DNA of 64,000 nucleotides from a candidate division Hyd24-12 bacterium UBA6080 (GCA_002436025.1 DIXM01000008.1:23562-87561); one strand, 5' to 3'. Positions 7,487 through 16,625 are shown, counted from the stretch's first letter. Notes: generated by a model from the letters alone, not told the origin. Translations and numbers: made by a program.

Positions 7487-8381
7487 TTTCGTTCGTCCTG
7501 TTTATTATGCTGGCAACCTCGGCAGCGGCCAGAAAGATAACGCAGAGCCAGTAAACCCAGAGAAGCGTCGCCATGACCCCGATGAAAGACCCGTAAACGA
7601 ACCCCCAGCTGGGTCTTGAGATTGACCACATGTAAAGGCTGGTCCCGGCAGTTGTGAACAGTGTGCACGCAAAGGCCGTGGGCATGGCAAGTTTGAGGGG
7701 GATCCTCCTGTTCGGCCCGGCCCAGTACAGCAGGAGGAAGACGAGAAACGCGAAGGTGAAACTCAGCACCCTGCCAAGAAAGCCGGTGAGCGCCGGACCC
7801 ACCAGGGGGGTGCCGGATATGACCCTCCCCGCGCCCGACTCGACCGCAACCCTGGCGCCGACCGTTGACAGAACGGCAAGCATGAAGCAGAGGGCGACCA
7901 GTATCGCCAGAACGAAATCGTAGAGCTTTCCGAGAACCATGTGCCTTCCGGGAGCGCTGAAGATCCGGTCAAGCGCTGTGCGTATGGTTCCGAACAGCCT
8001 GCTCACCATCCAGAGCAGGGTGAAGAACCCGATGAACCCAACTGTAGTGCTCTGGTCCTGCACGGCGCCCTGAAAGTCGAGGATCACGCTCTCCGCGACG
8101 AAGGGCTTCAACTCCGAGAGCCAGTTCAGGAAGCCTTCCCTGAGGGTGGAATCCCCCATCGCGACACTGCTGCTCACGGCGAAAATGATAACCGCCAGGG
8201 GGATCGCCGTGACGATGATATTGAATGCCACCGCCGCGGCGCTGAAGTAGATACCGTGATGGTCCCAGCTGTTGTAGAGCGTTTTAAAGAACCAGCGGAA
8301 TCCGTTGGAAAAGCTTCTCACACCCTTCCGCAGATCACTCCACCGTGACGCTCTTGGCAAGGTTCCTCGGTTTGTCGACAT
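7470..8381 (-). CDS. YihY/BrkB-family membrane protein
   Basis: A roughly 300-residue protein with about six membrane helices and family features: an amphipathic N-terminus (FKTLYNSWDHHGIYFSAAAVAF), a long first helix, and a C-terminal pair with YGSFIGVMATLLWVYW, all typical of YihY/UPF0761 proteins. The old ribonuclease BN label for the family is considered wrong; its function is not settled. The start is uncertain. ATG 8381 overlaps the end of glmS by 47 bases and has a modest AGGGGA site; a GTG at 8321 would remove the overlap but its GGAAGG is too close. Confidence 0.85.
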   Translation of the reverse strand: MSTNRGTLPRASRWSDLRKGVRSFSNGFRWFFKTLYNSWDHHGIYFSAAAVAFNIIVTAIPLAVIIFAVSSSVAMGDSTLREGFLNWLSELKPFVAESVILDFQGAVQDQSTTVGFIGFFTLLWMVSRLFGTIRTALDRIFSAPGRHMVLGKLYDFVLAILVALCFMLAVLSTVGARVAVESGAGRVISGTPLVGPALTGFLGRVLSFTFAFLVFLLLYWAGPNRRIPLKLAMPTAFACTLFTTAGTSLYMWSISRPSWGFVYGSFIGVMATLLWVYWLCVIFLAAAEVASIINRTNETKPKT

Positions 8382-10170
8382 CACATCCCCTGGCCACAGC
8401 CACGTAGTAAGCCAGAAGCTGCAACGGGATCACCGTGAGCAGGGGCGTGAGCTGGTCGGCAACTGCCGGGACTTCGATTACCCACTGCGCATAGTTGCGT
8501 ATCTCGGTGTCTCCCTCGGTAGCCACGACGAGGATCCTGCCCCTTCTGGCCTTAACTTCCTGAATGTTGCTCATGATCTTGTCGTACGCCGCATCCCGCG
8601 CGGCGATGACAGCCACGGGCATCAGGTCGTCGATGAGGGCGATGGGGCCGTGTTTCATCTCGGCGGCCGGGTAGCCCTCGGCATGGATGTAACTTATCTC
8701 CTTGAGCTTGAGAGCCCCTTCAAGGGCAACAGGGTAGTTGACCCCCCTGCCCAGGTACAGAAAGTTTGATGCGTAGGTGAACTCACGGGCAAGGCTCTGG
8801 ATCTCCCCGGCCCTCCCAAGAATGGTCTCGACCTTGTCGGGAACCTCGCGGATGCTGTTCGCAAGGGAAAGCCCTTCCGCAAGGCTGATGCAGCCGCGGG
8901 CCCTTCCCAGGGCAAGGCCGATGAGGGACAGGATCATCACCTGGCTGGTGAAGGCCTTCGTGGACGCCACGCCTATCTCGGGTCCGGCATGGATGTACAC
9001 ACCGGCGCTGGTCTCGCGGGCAATGGTGGAACCCACTACGTTCACGATGCCGTAGCATGCCGCACCCTTCTCCCGGGCCAGTTTCAGGGCCGCCAGGGTG
9101 TCGGCGGTCTCGCCGCTCTGGCTTATGACGAACACCACCGTTCCCTCGCCGATAACGGGATCACGGTAACGAAACTCGCTTGCGTACTCAACGTCCACGG
9201 GTATGCGGGACATGGATTCCAGGACGTACTTCCCGATCAGCGCCGCGTGCCATGATGTTCCGCAGGCAGTGATTATGATGCGCTTGATCCCCTGCATGTC
9301 TTCGTGGGTCATGTTAAGCCCGCCCAGGTGTGCGGTGCCCTCGGTCATGTCCAGCCTTCCCCTGAAGGCGTTCCTGAGGGACTCGGGCTGGGAGTGTATC
9401 TCCTTCAGCATGTAGTGGGGAAAACCGTCCTTCTCGATCTCGGACAGGTCCCAGTCCACGTGGGTCATGCGGTCGCGGATCATCCTGGGGTCGCTGCCGT
9501 GGCTGTGAACTCCCCTTGTGGTTATCTCCACGAGTTCGCCCTCTTCAAGGTACACCACGTCACGGGTGTGGGCCACTATGGCCGCCACATCGCTTGCCAC
9601 GATGTTCTCACCGTCGCCGATCCCCACGACGAGAGGGCTGCCGTACCTGGCAGCAACGAGCGTGGAGGGCTGGTCTGCGCTGACCACAGCGATGCCGTAG
9701 GCTCCCCGGACGCTTGTAAGGGCCTTCTTCACGGCGGAAAGAAGGTCTCCGGTGGCTTTCATCTCGCGACCGATCAGCTTGGTCAGCACCTCGGTGTCGG
9801 TTTCGGATTCGAACACCTCACCCAGGGCTTCAAGCTTCACCTTCAGACTCTTGTAGTTCTCGATTATGCCGTTGTGGACCAGGGCGATCCGGCCCGACGA
9901 ATCCGTATGGGGATGAGCGTTCACGATGGAAGGTTCGCCGTGGGTGGCCCACCTGGTGTGGGCTATTCCCGCTGTGGCAGCCCTGCCTTCGCCGGGGTCG
10001 AGCGCAGCGAGTTCCGAAACCCGGCCCACACACTTCCTTATCAGGAGGGAATCGTTGTACTGAAGGGCGTAGCCGGCGGAATCGTACCCCCGGTACTCAA
10101 GCCTCCTGAGGCCGCAGAGCAGAATGTCAAGCGCAGGCCTTGCACCAACATATCCCACTATTCCGCACAT
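8335..10170 (-). CDS. glmS: Glutamine-fructose-6-phosphate aminotransferase (isomerizing)
   Basis: Makes glucosamine 6-phosphate from fructose 6-phosphate and glutamine, the entry step to UDP-GlcNAc. The start is fixed at ATG 10170 because the chain must begin Met-Cys-Gly-Ile-Val-Gly, Cys2 being the glutaminase nucleophile. Residues 2 to about 230 form the glutaminase domain (EYRGYDSAG, HTRWATHG). Two SIS domains follow, with Ser-Gln-Ser-Gly-Glu-Thr-Ala-Asp near 353 and the C-terminal DKPRNLAKSVTVE that channels ammonia. At 611 residues it is normal length. It overlaps the end of glmM by 13 bases, an operon for consecutive steps. No glmS ribozyme was seen upstream, and none is expected inside a coding region. 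Confidence 0.97.
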   Translation of the reverse strand: MCGIVGYVGARPALDILLCGLRRLEYRGYDSAGYALQYNDSLLIRKCVGRVSELAALDPGEGRAATAGIAHTRWATHGEPSIVNAHPHTDSSGRIALVHNGIIENYKSLKVKLEALGEVFESETDTEVLTKLIGREMKATGDLLSAVKKALTSVRGAYGIAVVSADQPSTLVAARYGSPLVVGIGDGENIVASDVAAIVAHTRDVVYLEEGELVEITTRGVHSHGSDPRMIRDRMTHVDWDLSEIEKDGFPHYMLKEIHSQPESLRNAFRGRLDMTEGTAHLGGLNMTHEDMQGIKRIIITACGTSWHAALIGKYVLESMSRIPVDVEYASEFRYRDPVIGEGTVVFVISQSGETADTLAALKLAREKGAACYGIVNVVGSTIARETSAGVYIHAGPEIGVASTKAFTSQVMILSLIGLALGRARGCISLAEGLSLANSIREVPDKVETILGRAGEIQSLAREFTYASNFLYLGRGVNYPVALEGALKLKEISYIHAEGYPAAEMKHGPIALIDDLMPVAVIAARDAAYDKIMSNIQEVKARRGRILVVATEGDTEIRNYAQWVIEVPAVADQLTPLLTVIPLQLLAYYVAVARGCDVDKPRNLAKSVTVE

Positions 10171-11504
10171 GAGAACACCTTTCGGAAACAGGCTGAACAG
10201 GCTTCCAGCGGCCCGGGGGTCGAGCTTTCGCCGATGAAGCGAACCGCCGGTTCTGTTCCGCTGGGTCTTATATGAAACCAGCCCCATTGCTTACGGTACC
10301 ATAACCCATCCCGGCAGTCGGTGGGGGGGCCGAACTCTTTCTCGATGAGGGAGGCGGCCGATCCAAAATCATTGGAGCCGGTAACCTTGGTCTTTATGGA
10401 GAAAAACCTTGGAAAACCCCCGGCCCAACCGGACAGGGTCATCCCCGGGTTTTCCCGCAGGAAAGAGACCACCATGGCCATGGCCACGGCGCTGTCCCGA
10501 CCCGGGTGACAGAGCGGGTAGATAACCCCGCCGTTGCCCTCGCCCCCCAGACCGGAGCCCCGCCTTTCCATCTCCTCCACCACGTTGACCTCTCCCACCG
10601 GGCTTCTGTGAACAGTGCAGCCGTGCCGTCCCGCAGCCTCTTCCGAAAGCATCGATGTGGAAAGGTTTATCACGACCGGTCCGGGAGTGTGGCGAAGTAT
10701 GTGGTCGAATGCCAGGGCAAGTGTGTACTCCTCGCCTATCAACACGCCGCGGTCGGCCACCAGGGCAAGCCTGTCCCCGTCGGGGTCGAACCCGAACCCT
10801 GCGTCGGCGCCCGTCGAGGCAACAGCCCGCGCAAGCTCTGAAAGGCTGTCGACGGTGGGTTCGGCCACCCTGGGGAACTCCCCTCCGGGTGTCATGGAAG
10901 GGTTGATCATGGTCCACTCCACACCCATGGCATCCATGAGGGCCGGGCCCAGTGAGGAGGCTGTTCCACCGGTCACGTCAAGAACGACACGAAGGGGCCT
11001 TCCCCTGGTGCTCACCACGGGTAGTGACATCACCTTCTCGACATGTCTGTCCACCGAGCCGGCAAGGACCCGTGGAAGCCCGCAGGAGTCGAATCCGCAG
11101 AAGCGCCTGGGCTCGTCGAGGAGAGCCATGAGCCTCTCCCGGGCCGCCGCCCGCAGGAATACACCATCGGGACCAACAAGCTTCAGGGCGTTCCAGCAGC
11201 CGGGGTTGTGGCTGCTCGTGACGGCTATGCCCCCCGCTACACCTGGCGCCATGGCCTCGAGTTGAACCGTAGGGGTGGGCACCACTCCGAGAAGCACCGG
11301 TGAGCACCCCACCGACATGAGGCCAGCGCAGACAGCGGCCTCCACGGCGGGGCCGCTCCGGCGTGTGTCACGGCCAACGACAACTGGACCGGGGCCCACA
11401 AGTTCGCCGAACGCGGCGGCGTAACCCATGGCGTCTGAAACAGTGAAACTCCGACCGAAGACCCCGCGGATACCGGATCCGCTGACTATGGGATTCTCAC
11501 GCAT
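10158..11504 (-). CDS. glmM: Phosphoglucosamine mutase (phosphohexomutase family)
   Basis: Alpha-D-phosphohexomutase superfamily, 448 residues. It carries the phospho-serine loop Thr-Ser-Ser-His-Asn-Pro (Ser98), the metal loop Asp-Pro-Asp-Gly-Asp-Arg (about 240), the sugar loop Gly-Glu-Gly-Asn-Gly and the phosphate-binding Arg-Pro-Ser-Gly-Thr-Glu-Pro near 414. Overlap with glmS argues for glucosamine 6-phosphate to glucosamine 1-phosphate conversion. Phosphomannomutase or phosphoglucomutase activity cannot be excluded, since the sugar loop is GEGNGG rather than the common GEQSGH of GlmM. An AGAAGG site precedes the ATG. Confidence 0.88.
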   Translation of the reverse strand: MRENPIVSGSGIRGVFGRSFTVSDAMGYAAAFGELVGPGPVVVGRDTRRSGPAVEAAVCAGLMSVGCSPVLLGVVPTPTVQLEAMAPGVAGGIAVTSSHNPGCWNALKLVGPDGVFLRAAARERLMALLDEPRRFCGFDSCGLPRVLAGSVDRHVEKVMSLPVVSTRGRPLRVVLDVTGGTASSLGPALMDAMGVEWTMINPSMTPGGEFPRVAEPTVDSLSELARAVASTGADAGFGFDPDGDRLALVADRGVLIGEEYTLALAFDHILRHTPGPVVINLSTSMLSEEAAGRHGCTVHRSPVGEVNVVEEMERRGSGLGGEGNGGVIYPLCHPGRDSAVAMAMVVSFLRENPGMTLSGWAGGFPRFFSIKTKVTGSNDFGSAASLIEKEFGPPTDCRDGLWYRKQWGWFHIRPSGTEPAVRFIGESSTPGPLEACSACFRKVFSCAE

Positions 11505-11526
11505 GTGTATCCTTCTGAAGCGGGGA

Positions 11527-11602
11527 TGGAGCCGGCGAACGGAGTCGAACCGTTGACCTGCGCATTACGAGTGCGCTGCTCTGCCAACTGAGCTACGCCG
11601 GC
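11527..11602 (-). tRNA. tRNA-Thr (anticodon CGT)
   Basis: A complete cloverleaf on the minus strand: 7-bp acceptor stem GCCGGCG/CGCCGGC, D-loop with AGTTGGCAGA, anticodon stem GCGCA/TGCGC with loop CTCGTAA (anticodon CGT, reading ACG), T-loop TTCGACT with stem AACGG/CCGTT, discriminator T and an encoded CCA. It lies 22 bases upstream of glmM. Confidence 0.96.
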
Positions 11603-11643
11603 TCCGAAAGGGTTCGTAATTCTAAACCGGACGAGTGGACCGG

Positions 11644-12261
11644 TCAACGCCAGACCGAGTTTCCGCCCCCGGCCAGGGATACGGACAGGCCAAGGGAGTA
11701 CCCCTTGAACCCAAGATCCGTTTCGGCGGCTGGAAAGATGTAGCTGGTCTGCCCGTCGAGGATCACGTTGTCCGTTTTAAGGTCCATCCATACTGAACGG
11801 TACTGAAGCCTGCAGGAGAGGGGGCCCCACAGAGCGATCTCGCTTCCCGCCACGAAACCGTACCCCACGCTCCCACCGGAAGCTTCCATGAAACTCCCGA
11901 AGTCATCGGTTCCCGAATAGTCCCCCCAGCAGCCTGATACACCTGGACCCGCAAACACGGAGATCCCTTCCACCGGGCTCACCATGGCCACGGGGAAAAC
12001 CCAGAGAAGAACGGCTTCAATCTCGCCGTCCCATCCCCGCCCGCCTTCCTTTTGAAACCATGCTCCGCCCAGGAACAGGTCAACGGGAAGCTCAGAGGCC
12101 AGTGTAACCTCTCCTCCGAGGGCAAGACCCGGGGTCTTGAACCTCTCCTGGTAAAAACCATCGGAGGGATCGAGGCTGCCGACAGCAGGGCCGAAAGACA
12201 CCTCAAGGCCGCCGGGAAGCCCCGATGAAAGAAGCAGAAGAAGCGCCGCCAGGCAGCTCAT
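11644..12261 (-). CDS. Secreted protein, probable outer-membrane beta-barrel
   Basis: 205 residues with an N-terminal signal peptide (Leu-rich, about residues 1-19) and then alternating hydrophobic/polar strands rich in Gly, Tyr and Trp, such as LFLGGAWFQ, VGYGFVAGSEIALW and LGFKGYSLGLSVSLAG. These fit an eight-stranded outer-membrane barrel. A GGGAGGA site precedes the ATG. No family recognised. It follows the aconitase-like gene by 42 bases on the same strand and may be co-transcribed with it. Confidence 0.7.
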   Translation of the reverse strand: MSCLAALLLLLSSGLPGGLEVSFGPAVGSLDPSDGFYQERFKTPGLALGGEVTLASELPVDLFLGGAWFQKEGGRGWDGEIEAVLLWVFPVAMVSPVEGISVFAGPGVSGCWGDYSGTDDFGSFMEASGGSVGYGFVAGSEIALWGPLSCRLQYRSVWMDLKTDNVILDGQTSYIFPAAETDLGFKGYSLGLSVSLAGGGNSVWR

Positions 12262-12303
12262 AAAAGAATCCTCCCGGAAGTTGTGAACCCGGTTCTGAAC
12301 CTC

Positions 12304-13539
12304 TCAGACTTCCCTCGGGTCCGTGATCATACCTGTCACCGCGGCTGCCGCCGCGATCTCGGGGCCGGCCAGACACACCCGGGTTTCCCCGGTATCCGTC
12401 CAATCCCGCGCGCCCAGGCTCGATGTGGAGATGCACATCTCCCCCGGGGCCAGAACATCGGGACAGCCGGAGATGCCGCAACCCGGAGGAAGAACCGATG
12501 CCCCTGCCAGAACGAACTCTTCGATCAAGCCGTTTCGCAGAGCCTTGAGATAGACGTCGCGGGAGGCGGGACACACGTAGAAACGCACACCGGAGGCCGT
12601 TTTTCTGCCCCTCATTACATCCAGGGCAGACTGAAGGTCCTCGTTTCCACCGTTTTCGCAGAATCCAAGCAAAACAACATCCACGCGCCTCCCCGCCAGT
12701 TCCGCGACGGGTAATGGTACCGCTGCAGTATCCGCCGGAGCAAGCATGGGTTGGACCGAGTCCAGATCATAGCGCTCCACACCTGCGAACACGGCGTCGG
12801 AGTCGCTCCACAGGGCGTGCCGGCAGATGGAATGGGAACACAGGAAGTCCTCAGTGGTGCCGTCAGCCGGAAAGACCGAGATCGATGCACCCAGTTCGGC
12901 CCCAGCGCCGGCAAGTATCATCCGTTCGTATATCCGCAGGCCACTGATGGCGCTCCCGTGGAACTCAACTGCTTTTCCCGCCACATCGCGTACACCCGCA
13001 AGCATAGCCAGGGCAAGGTCCCTGGCACCCACCCTTTCCCGAAGCCCTCCCGTCAACTGGATGTCGACGGTTTCAGGCACCCTGATCCGGAGTGCCCCGG
13101 TGCACCACGCTTCCGCAGCCTCAGGGATCGTGATCCGGAAAGCGTAGCAATTGAAGGAACCGTGTGTGCACGTGTGCCGGTCCGTACCACCCAGGATGCT
13201 GCCGGGAAGAGCCAGAAAACTCTCTGCGAGAACCTGGGGGCAGGCACCCGAACCGGGTTCGTAGAGGTTTCTCACTCCCATGGCAGAGACGAAACGGCGG
13301 ATCTCGGCGTGTTTCGCGGCTTCGGCGCCCACCGGGGGCACAGCGCCGTCCAGAACCATGAAGAGCCTCTCGGGGTGTTTCACCACTCCTTCGGGATGGC
13401 ATTTCCTGAATTCGTCCAGAACCTCTCCGGTATCGCTGTGGGTCACCAGGAGGTCGGGTTCGATGGAAACGGCATCCCCCTCGGAAACGGGATGTCCCGC
13501 GGCCCTTCCCAGTATTTTCAGGGCAAAGGTCTCTCCCAT
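12304..13539 (-). CDS. Divergent aconitase-superfamily (LeuC/HacA-like) large subunit
   Basis: 411 residues from ATG 13539 (GGAAAGG site), matching the 3-isopropylmalate/homoaconitate dehydratase large-subunit fold from the start (family-like start Met-Gly-Glu-Thr...Lys-Ile-Leu-Gly-Arg-Ala). The first cluster ligand is in Gly-Phe-Cys-Glu-Asn-Gly-Gly-Asn-Glu-Asp-Leu. The second pair sits in Pro-Gly-Cys-Gly-Ile-Ser-Gly-Cys-Pro, a Cx4C spacing where the family normally has Cx2C. The substrate motif usually GxDSHT reads Gly-Thr-Asp-Arg-His-Thr, with Ser changed to Arg. No small swivel-domain subunit is encoded nearby. Likely a hydro-lyase with an unusual substrate or a non-catalytic relative. Confidence 0.8.
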   Translation of the reverse strand: MGETFALKILGRAAGHPVSEGDAVSIEPDLLVTHSDTGEVLDEFRKCHPEGVVKHPERLFMVLDGAVPPVGAEAAKHAEIRRFVSAMGVRNLYEPGSGACPQVLAESFLALPGSILGGTDRHTCTHGSFNCYAFRITIPEAAEAWCTGALRIRVPETVDIQLTGGLRERVGARDLALAMLAGVRDVAGKAVEFHGSAISGLRIYERMILAGAGAELGASISVFPADGTTEDFLCSHSICRHALWSDSDAVFAGVERYDLDSVQPMLAPADTAAVPLPVAELAGRRVDVVLLGFCENGGNEDLQSALDVMRGRKTASGVRFYVCPASRDVYLKALRNGLIEEFVLAGASVLPPGCGISGCPDVLAPGEMCISTSSLGARDWTDTGETRVCLAGPEIAAAAAVTGMITDPREV

Positions 13540-13624
13540 GACGATCCTTTCCGTGAAAAGTGTCAACATGGATAGTATGAAGCCCGGTCAAGGTTCCTTG
13601 CAACCCGGGCCAGCCCCCGCACCG

Positions 13625-14275
13625 TCACTCCCAGGACGGAACTTCGGACAAACCCCGGGGGGAAAGCCCGTAGACTCCCCTTTCCCGCCTTTCGAACCAG
13701 CCGTACACGTTTCGGTAAAGAATCGAGAGGGCATCGGGCATTCCCAGGGCGATTGAAACAGCGGAAGCCCTGGAAGGTCCGTTCTCCCTCAGGAACAGGG
13801 CGGCTGAGACGGCCTTTTTGCGGTAGAACGTCATCACTCCCCGGCGGCGGCTGCAGCCGCCCGGATTGGGATCGCCCGTCAGGGACGCGTGTTCCCGGAG
13901 AAGCCGTCCCCTCTTCTGCCTGTTGCTTCTGGGCTCGTAACGGCAGGGATCGAGCTCGGGTTGAACCGCCCCCGTCGACGGGTCGACAAGAAGCAGCCCC
14001 ACCCCCAGCATTCGCAGAAGCTTGAGGACACCGTGCCGGTCAGACTTCCAGACGCTTGTCGAATGTGGGACCGCGATATACACCCCGTCCGTGAAAGCCA
14101 GCCTGTCAACGGCCTGCAGGATGAGGCGGAGGTTCAGGAGCAGTTTCAGTTCCACGGCCAGGACCGTTCCGTCCCTCACGGCCAGAACGTCACATGGGCC
14201 GACTTCGCCCCTTACGGAATAACCCTGGCCTTCGAGGAAGCCGCGGACAGGCCCGTAGAGATCGGTTTCCTTCAT
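13625..14275 (-). CDS. DUF2161-like protein with PD-(D/E)xK-type core
   Basis: 216 residues. The N-terminal half has the arrangement GPCDVLAVRDG then VLAVELKL, giving Asp and Glu-x-Lys of a nuclease-like PD-(D/E)xK core, as in DUF2161 proteins. The C-terminal half looks like a winged helix (MTFYRKKAVSAALFLRENGPSRASAVSIALG), which would bind DNA. The biological role is unknown. The ATG has an AGGA site 7 bases upstream. It is separated by 155 bases from the methyltransferase gene upstream. Confidence 0.7.
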   Translation of the reverse strand: MKETDLYGPVRGFLEGQGYSVRGEVGPCDVLAVRDGTVLAVELKLLLNLRLILQAVDRLAFTDGVYIAVPHSTSVWKSDRHGVLKLLRMLGVGLLLVDPSTGAVQPELDPCRYEPRSNRQKRGRLLREHASLTGDPNPGGCSRRRGVMTFYRKKAVSAALFLRENGPSRASAVSIALGMPDALSILYRNVYGWFERRERGVYGLSPRGLSEVPSWE

Positions 14276-14430
14276 GCCGGTATCCTACTGAACCCCGGGA
14301 ACATTGCCAGGGTGACCATGATAGATACAGTGCCGCGGGAGGGTCTTCGGTGGGTTTCTCGAGGATTAACGGCACGAACCCTTTTAGAGACCTTGTCCGG
14401 AGCCTGTTGTTCCGGAGCTTCTACGAAGGC

Positions 14431-15081
14431 TCACCCGCGGTTCCCCAAAACCCTGAAGACACCCCAGAAAACCGACACAGCAATCCTCTTCGAAAAAGGC
14501 TCGCCCGCAGCACCGAGTTGAAGCTTCAGAAACTCCCTGTCCGGCGCTTCCCGGAGCGGGCTGACCTCCCCCGCCTCCACAACCCCGTAGCCCGCCGCCC
14601 GGAACGTCTGCTCAAGCCCGGAGCCGAACATGGGGTCGAAGCCCTCCGCCCGAAGCGAAGCGGCCAGTTCGGAAACCAAAGGGTCACAACCCGCATCGGA
14701 GTATGAGAATTCGCCCGCCACGGCGTACAGGCCGCCTTCGCCAAGAGCCTTTGCGACCCTTTTCAGGTAGGCCGCGGGGTTTTTCAACTGGTAGAGGAAG
14801 AACGAGCTGATGTAGATGTCGGCACTTGGGAAAAATCTTGTCGCGTCGCGTCTTTCAAAGACGCAACCCGCAGGGATACCCTGCCTTTCAATGGTATCGA
14901 TCAAGGTGATCCGTGCCGGTGTAAGTGAAAGAAGCTCCCGCGAGAGAAGACCCGTGCCGCAGCCGGGTTCAACGATGGCGGAAGCCATTCTCAGCGGAAG
15001 AAGTGAAAACACATGGCGCCTGGTCTCTCGCAGGTTTTGGAACTGCCTTCCCAGTGTCGAGTCAGGTGTGCGGGGGCTCAT
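14431..15081 (-). CDS. SAM-dependent class I methyltransferase
   Basis: 216 residues with the SAM motif Val-Glu-Pro-Gly-Cys-Gly-Thr-Gly (about residues 37-44), the acidic second motif ending ITLIDT, and motif SADIYISSFFLYQL. It starts in an ATGA overlap with the ArsR-type repressor and is third in the metal-efflux operon, so it is probably metal-induced. It lacks the spaced Cys triad typical of arsenite methyltransferase ArsM, so I do not call it ArsM. Substrate unknown. Confidence 0.8.
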   Translation of the reverse strand: MSPRTPDSTLGRQFQNLRETRRHVFSLLPLRMASAIVEPGCGTGLLSRELLSLTPARITLIDTIERQGIPAGCVFERRDATRFFPSADIYISSFFLYQLKNPAAYLKRVAKALGEGGLYAVAGEFSYSDAGCDPLVSELAASLRAEGFDPMFGSGLEQTFRAAGYGVVEAGEVSPLREAPDREFLKLQLGAAGEPFSKRIAVSVFWGVFRVLGNRG

Positions 15082-15392
15082 TCCCTTATGTGCTCGAGGC
15101 CGAGTTCCAGAAGCTGCCGTACATGATCGTCAGCCAGGGTGTAGTGGATGTGCCGCCCGTCCCTGCGCCTGTTGACCAGCCCCGAGAGCCTCAGTTTCTT
15201 CATCTGATGTGACACCGCGGATATTGAAAGGCCCATTTCAGCGGCAAGCTCGCAGACGCACCGGCTTCCTGCGTTCAGGTGAAGAAGGATCGCAAGGCGC
15301 GTGGGGTCAGAGGCCTGAAAGAACAGGTCTCCCATGGCTTCTATCTCCGTGAATGTCACGCCCTCAGGAGTCGCAGCCACAAGCGCTCCCAT
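15078..15392 (-). CDS. ArsR/SmtB-family metal-responsive repressor
   Basis: 104 residues with the ArsR winged helix: DPTRLAILLHLN, then Ser-Arg-Cys-Val-Cys-Glu-Leu at the alpha-3 metal site, and the recognition helix SAVSHQMKKLRLSGLV. The CVC pair corresponds to the ELCVCDL metal box of this family. It lies between the efflux permease (29-base overlap) and the methyltransferase (ATGA overlap). A matching operator lies in front of the permease at 16628-16641, so it should autoregulate the operon. The exact start is uncertain; GTG 15359 is an alternative. Confidence 0.9.
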   Translation of the reverse strand: MGALVAATPEGVTFTEIEAMGDLFFQASDPTRLAILLHLNAGSRCVCELAAEMGLSISAVSHQMKKLRLSGLVNRRRDGRHIHYTLADDHVRQLLELGLEHIRE

Positions 15393-16611
15393 CGATGCTG
15401 GCTTCGTAACCTTCAGCCCTTACCACGGCAAGCGCCGCACAGGCGCTGAAACCGTTGCCCGGCTCGATAAGGGCTTTGCCCGGCTCAAGGACAACCTTCA
15501 CGGAACGGACTCCCGCAAGCTTTCCAAGGGCTTCCTCCACATGCCTCACGCAGTTGCCGCAGGTCATCCCGGTGACCTTCATCACCACCGTCGAGTTACC
15601 CGAATGGGCAGTCATTGTCCTTACCCGTCCCTTCAGCCATTTGAACGCGTGAAACCCAATGGCGCCGTAGAACAGCCCTGCGGCGATGTTCTCCCGGAGT
15701 GGAACGGCACCCGCATGATGTTCCCCTGAAACCCTGACTCCGGGGATGGAAACACTGTTGAGCAGAAGCCCCGCCGCAAGGCTCACGACTATCAGGGTCA
15801 AAAGATAGCTGAGAAAGGCATTCCTTCCCAGTGCCTTCCTTACGGCTCCGATGGTCGCCGCGTTGGTGGCGGGACCCGCCATGAGGAATACAAGCGCCGC
15901 ACCCACGGGAAAGCCTGCGTACACCATGGCAGCCGCCACCGGCACGGAAGAGACCGAGCAAACGTAGAGCGGAATACCCACGGCCAGGGCCGCCAGAAGA
16001 CCGAGAGGGCCGTTCAGGACGGGCTGGTCCGCAAGGCTTCCGGGAGGGACGAAGGTGAGTATCAGTGCGCTCACTGCGACCCCCGCGAGAAGGAAGGCCC
16101 AGATGTCGCCCAGTATGGTGTTGAAGGAGTACCTGAAGGCCCGTATCAGAGCCGGTCCGCTTTCGGTCGTAACGCATTTTGGGCGTGACACCTGTTCGGG
16201 GGAATCATCGCGGGAATGGTCAACCAGCGTTCCGCTCAGAACTCCGGCAACGAGGGCGGCTATCATTTTCGCAAGGGCGACAGGCCACCCCAGCATTCCC
16301 CATGTGGCCGCAATGGAGTCGACACCGGTCTGGGGAGTGCTGGCAAGGAACGAAACTGTTGCGCCACGGCTCGCGCCGTCCTTTCGAAGGGCCAGAGCCG
16401 CTGGAAGAACGCCGCAGGAGCAGAGCGGCAGTGGCACTCCAAGAGCTGCCGCCTTGAATGTGCTTGCGAACCCCGGTTTACCAAGGTGGCGCAGAATGGC
16501 TTCCCTTTTAACGAGGACGTGAAGTACACCCGCAACCACAAGACCAAGAAACAGCGACGGGGCAAGTTCCACAGCAGTGGACCACATGGCGTGCAGAAAG
16601 GTGGCAGACAT
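15364..16611 (-). CDS. SO_0444-type Cu/Zn efflux permease with C-terminal HMA domain
   Basis: 415 residues. Residues 1 to about 320 form a permease (DUF318/ArsP-like) with two repeats of membrane helices. The first repeat carries Pro-Leu-Cys-Ser-Cys-Gly-Val-Leu-Pro near 62, the second carries VCSVSSVPVAAAMV. At about 340-405 there is a heavy-metal-associated domain with Gly-Met-Thr-Cys-Gly-Asn-Cys, and the chain ends in Cys-Gly-Cys-Asp-Ser. The family exports soft metals across the inner membrane. First gene of the operon with the ArsR repressor. Confidence 0.88.
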   Translation of the reverse strand: MSATFLHAMWSTAVELAPSLFLGLVVAGVLHVLVKREAILRHLGKPGFASTFKAAALGVPLPLCSCGVLPAALALRKDGASRGATVSFLASTPQTGVDSIAATWGMLGWPVALAKMIAALVAGVLSGTLVDHSRDDSPEQVSRPKCVTTESGPALIRAFRYSFNTILGDIWAFLLAGVAVSALILTFVPPGSLADQPVLNGPLGLLAALAVGIPLYVCSVSSVPVAAAMVYAGFPVGAALVFLMAGPATNAATIGAVRKALGRNAFLSYLLTLIVVSLAAGLLLNSVSIPGVRVSGEHHAGAVPLRENIAAGLFYGAIGFHAFKWLKGRVRTMTAHSGNSTVVMKVTGMTCGNCVRHVEEALGKLAGVRSVKVVLEPGKALIEPGNGFSACAALAVVRAEGYEASIDGSACGCDS

Positions 16612-16625
16612 CTTTACTTCCTATT

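Noticed and set aside
7470..8381. Ribonuclease BN
   Set aside because: This old label for YihY/BrkB proteins is considered mistaken; the protein is a six-helix membrane protein.
10171..10300. glmS ribozyme upstream of glmS
   Set aside because: The glmS start lies inside the end of glmM and no ribozyme core sequence is recognisable.
14431..15081. Arsenite methyltransferase ArsM
   Set aside because: It is linked to an ArsR gene, but the conserved Cys residues of ArsM are missing and the transporter is of Cu/Zn type.
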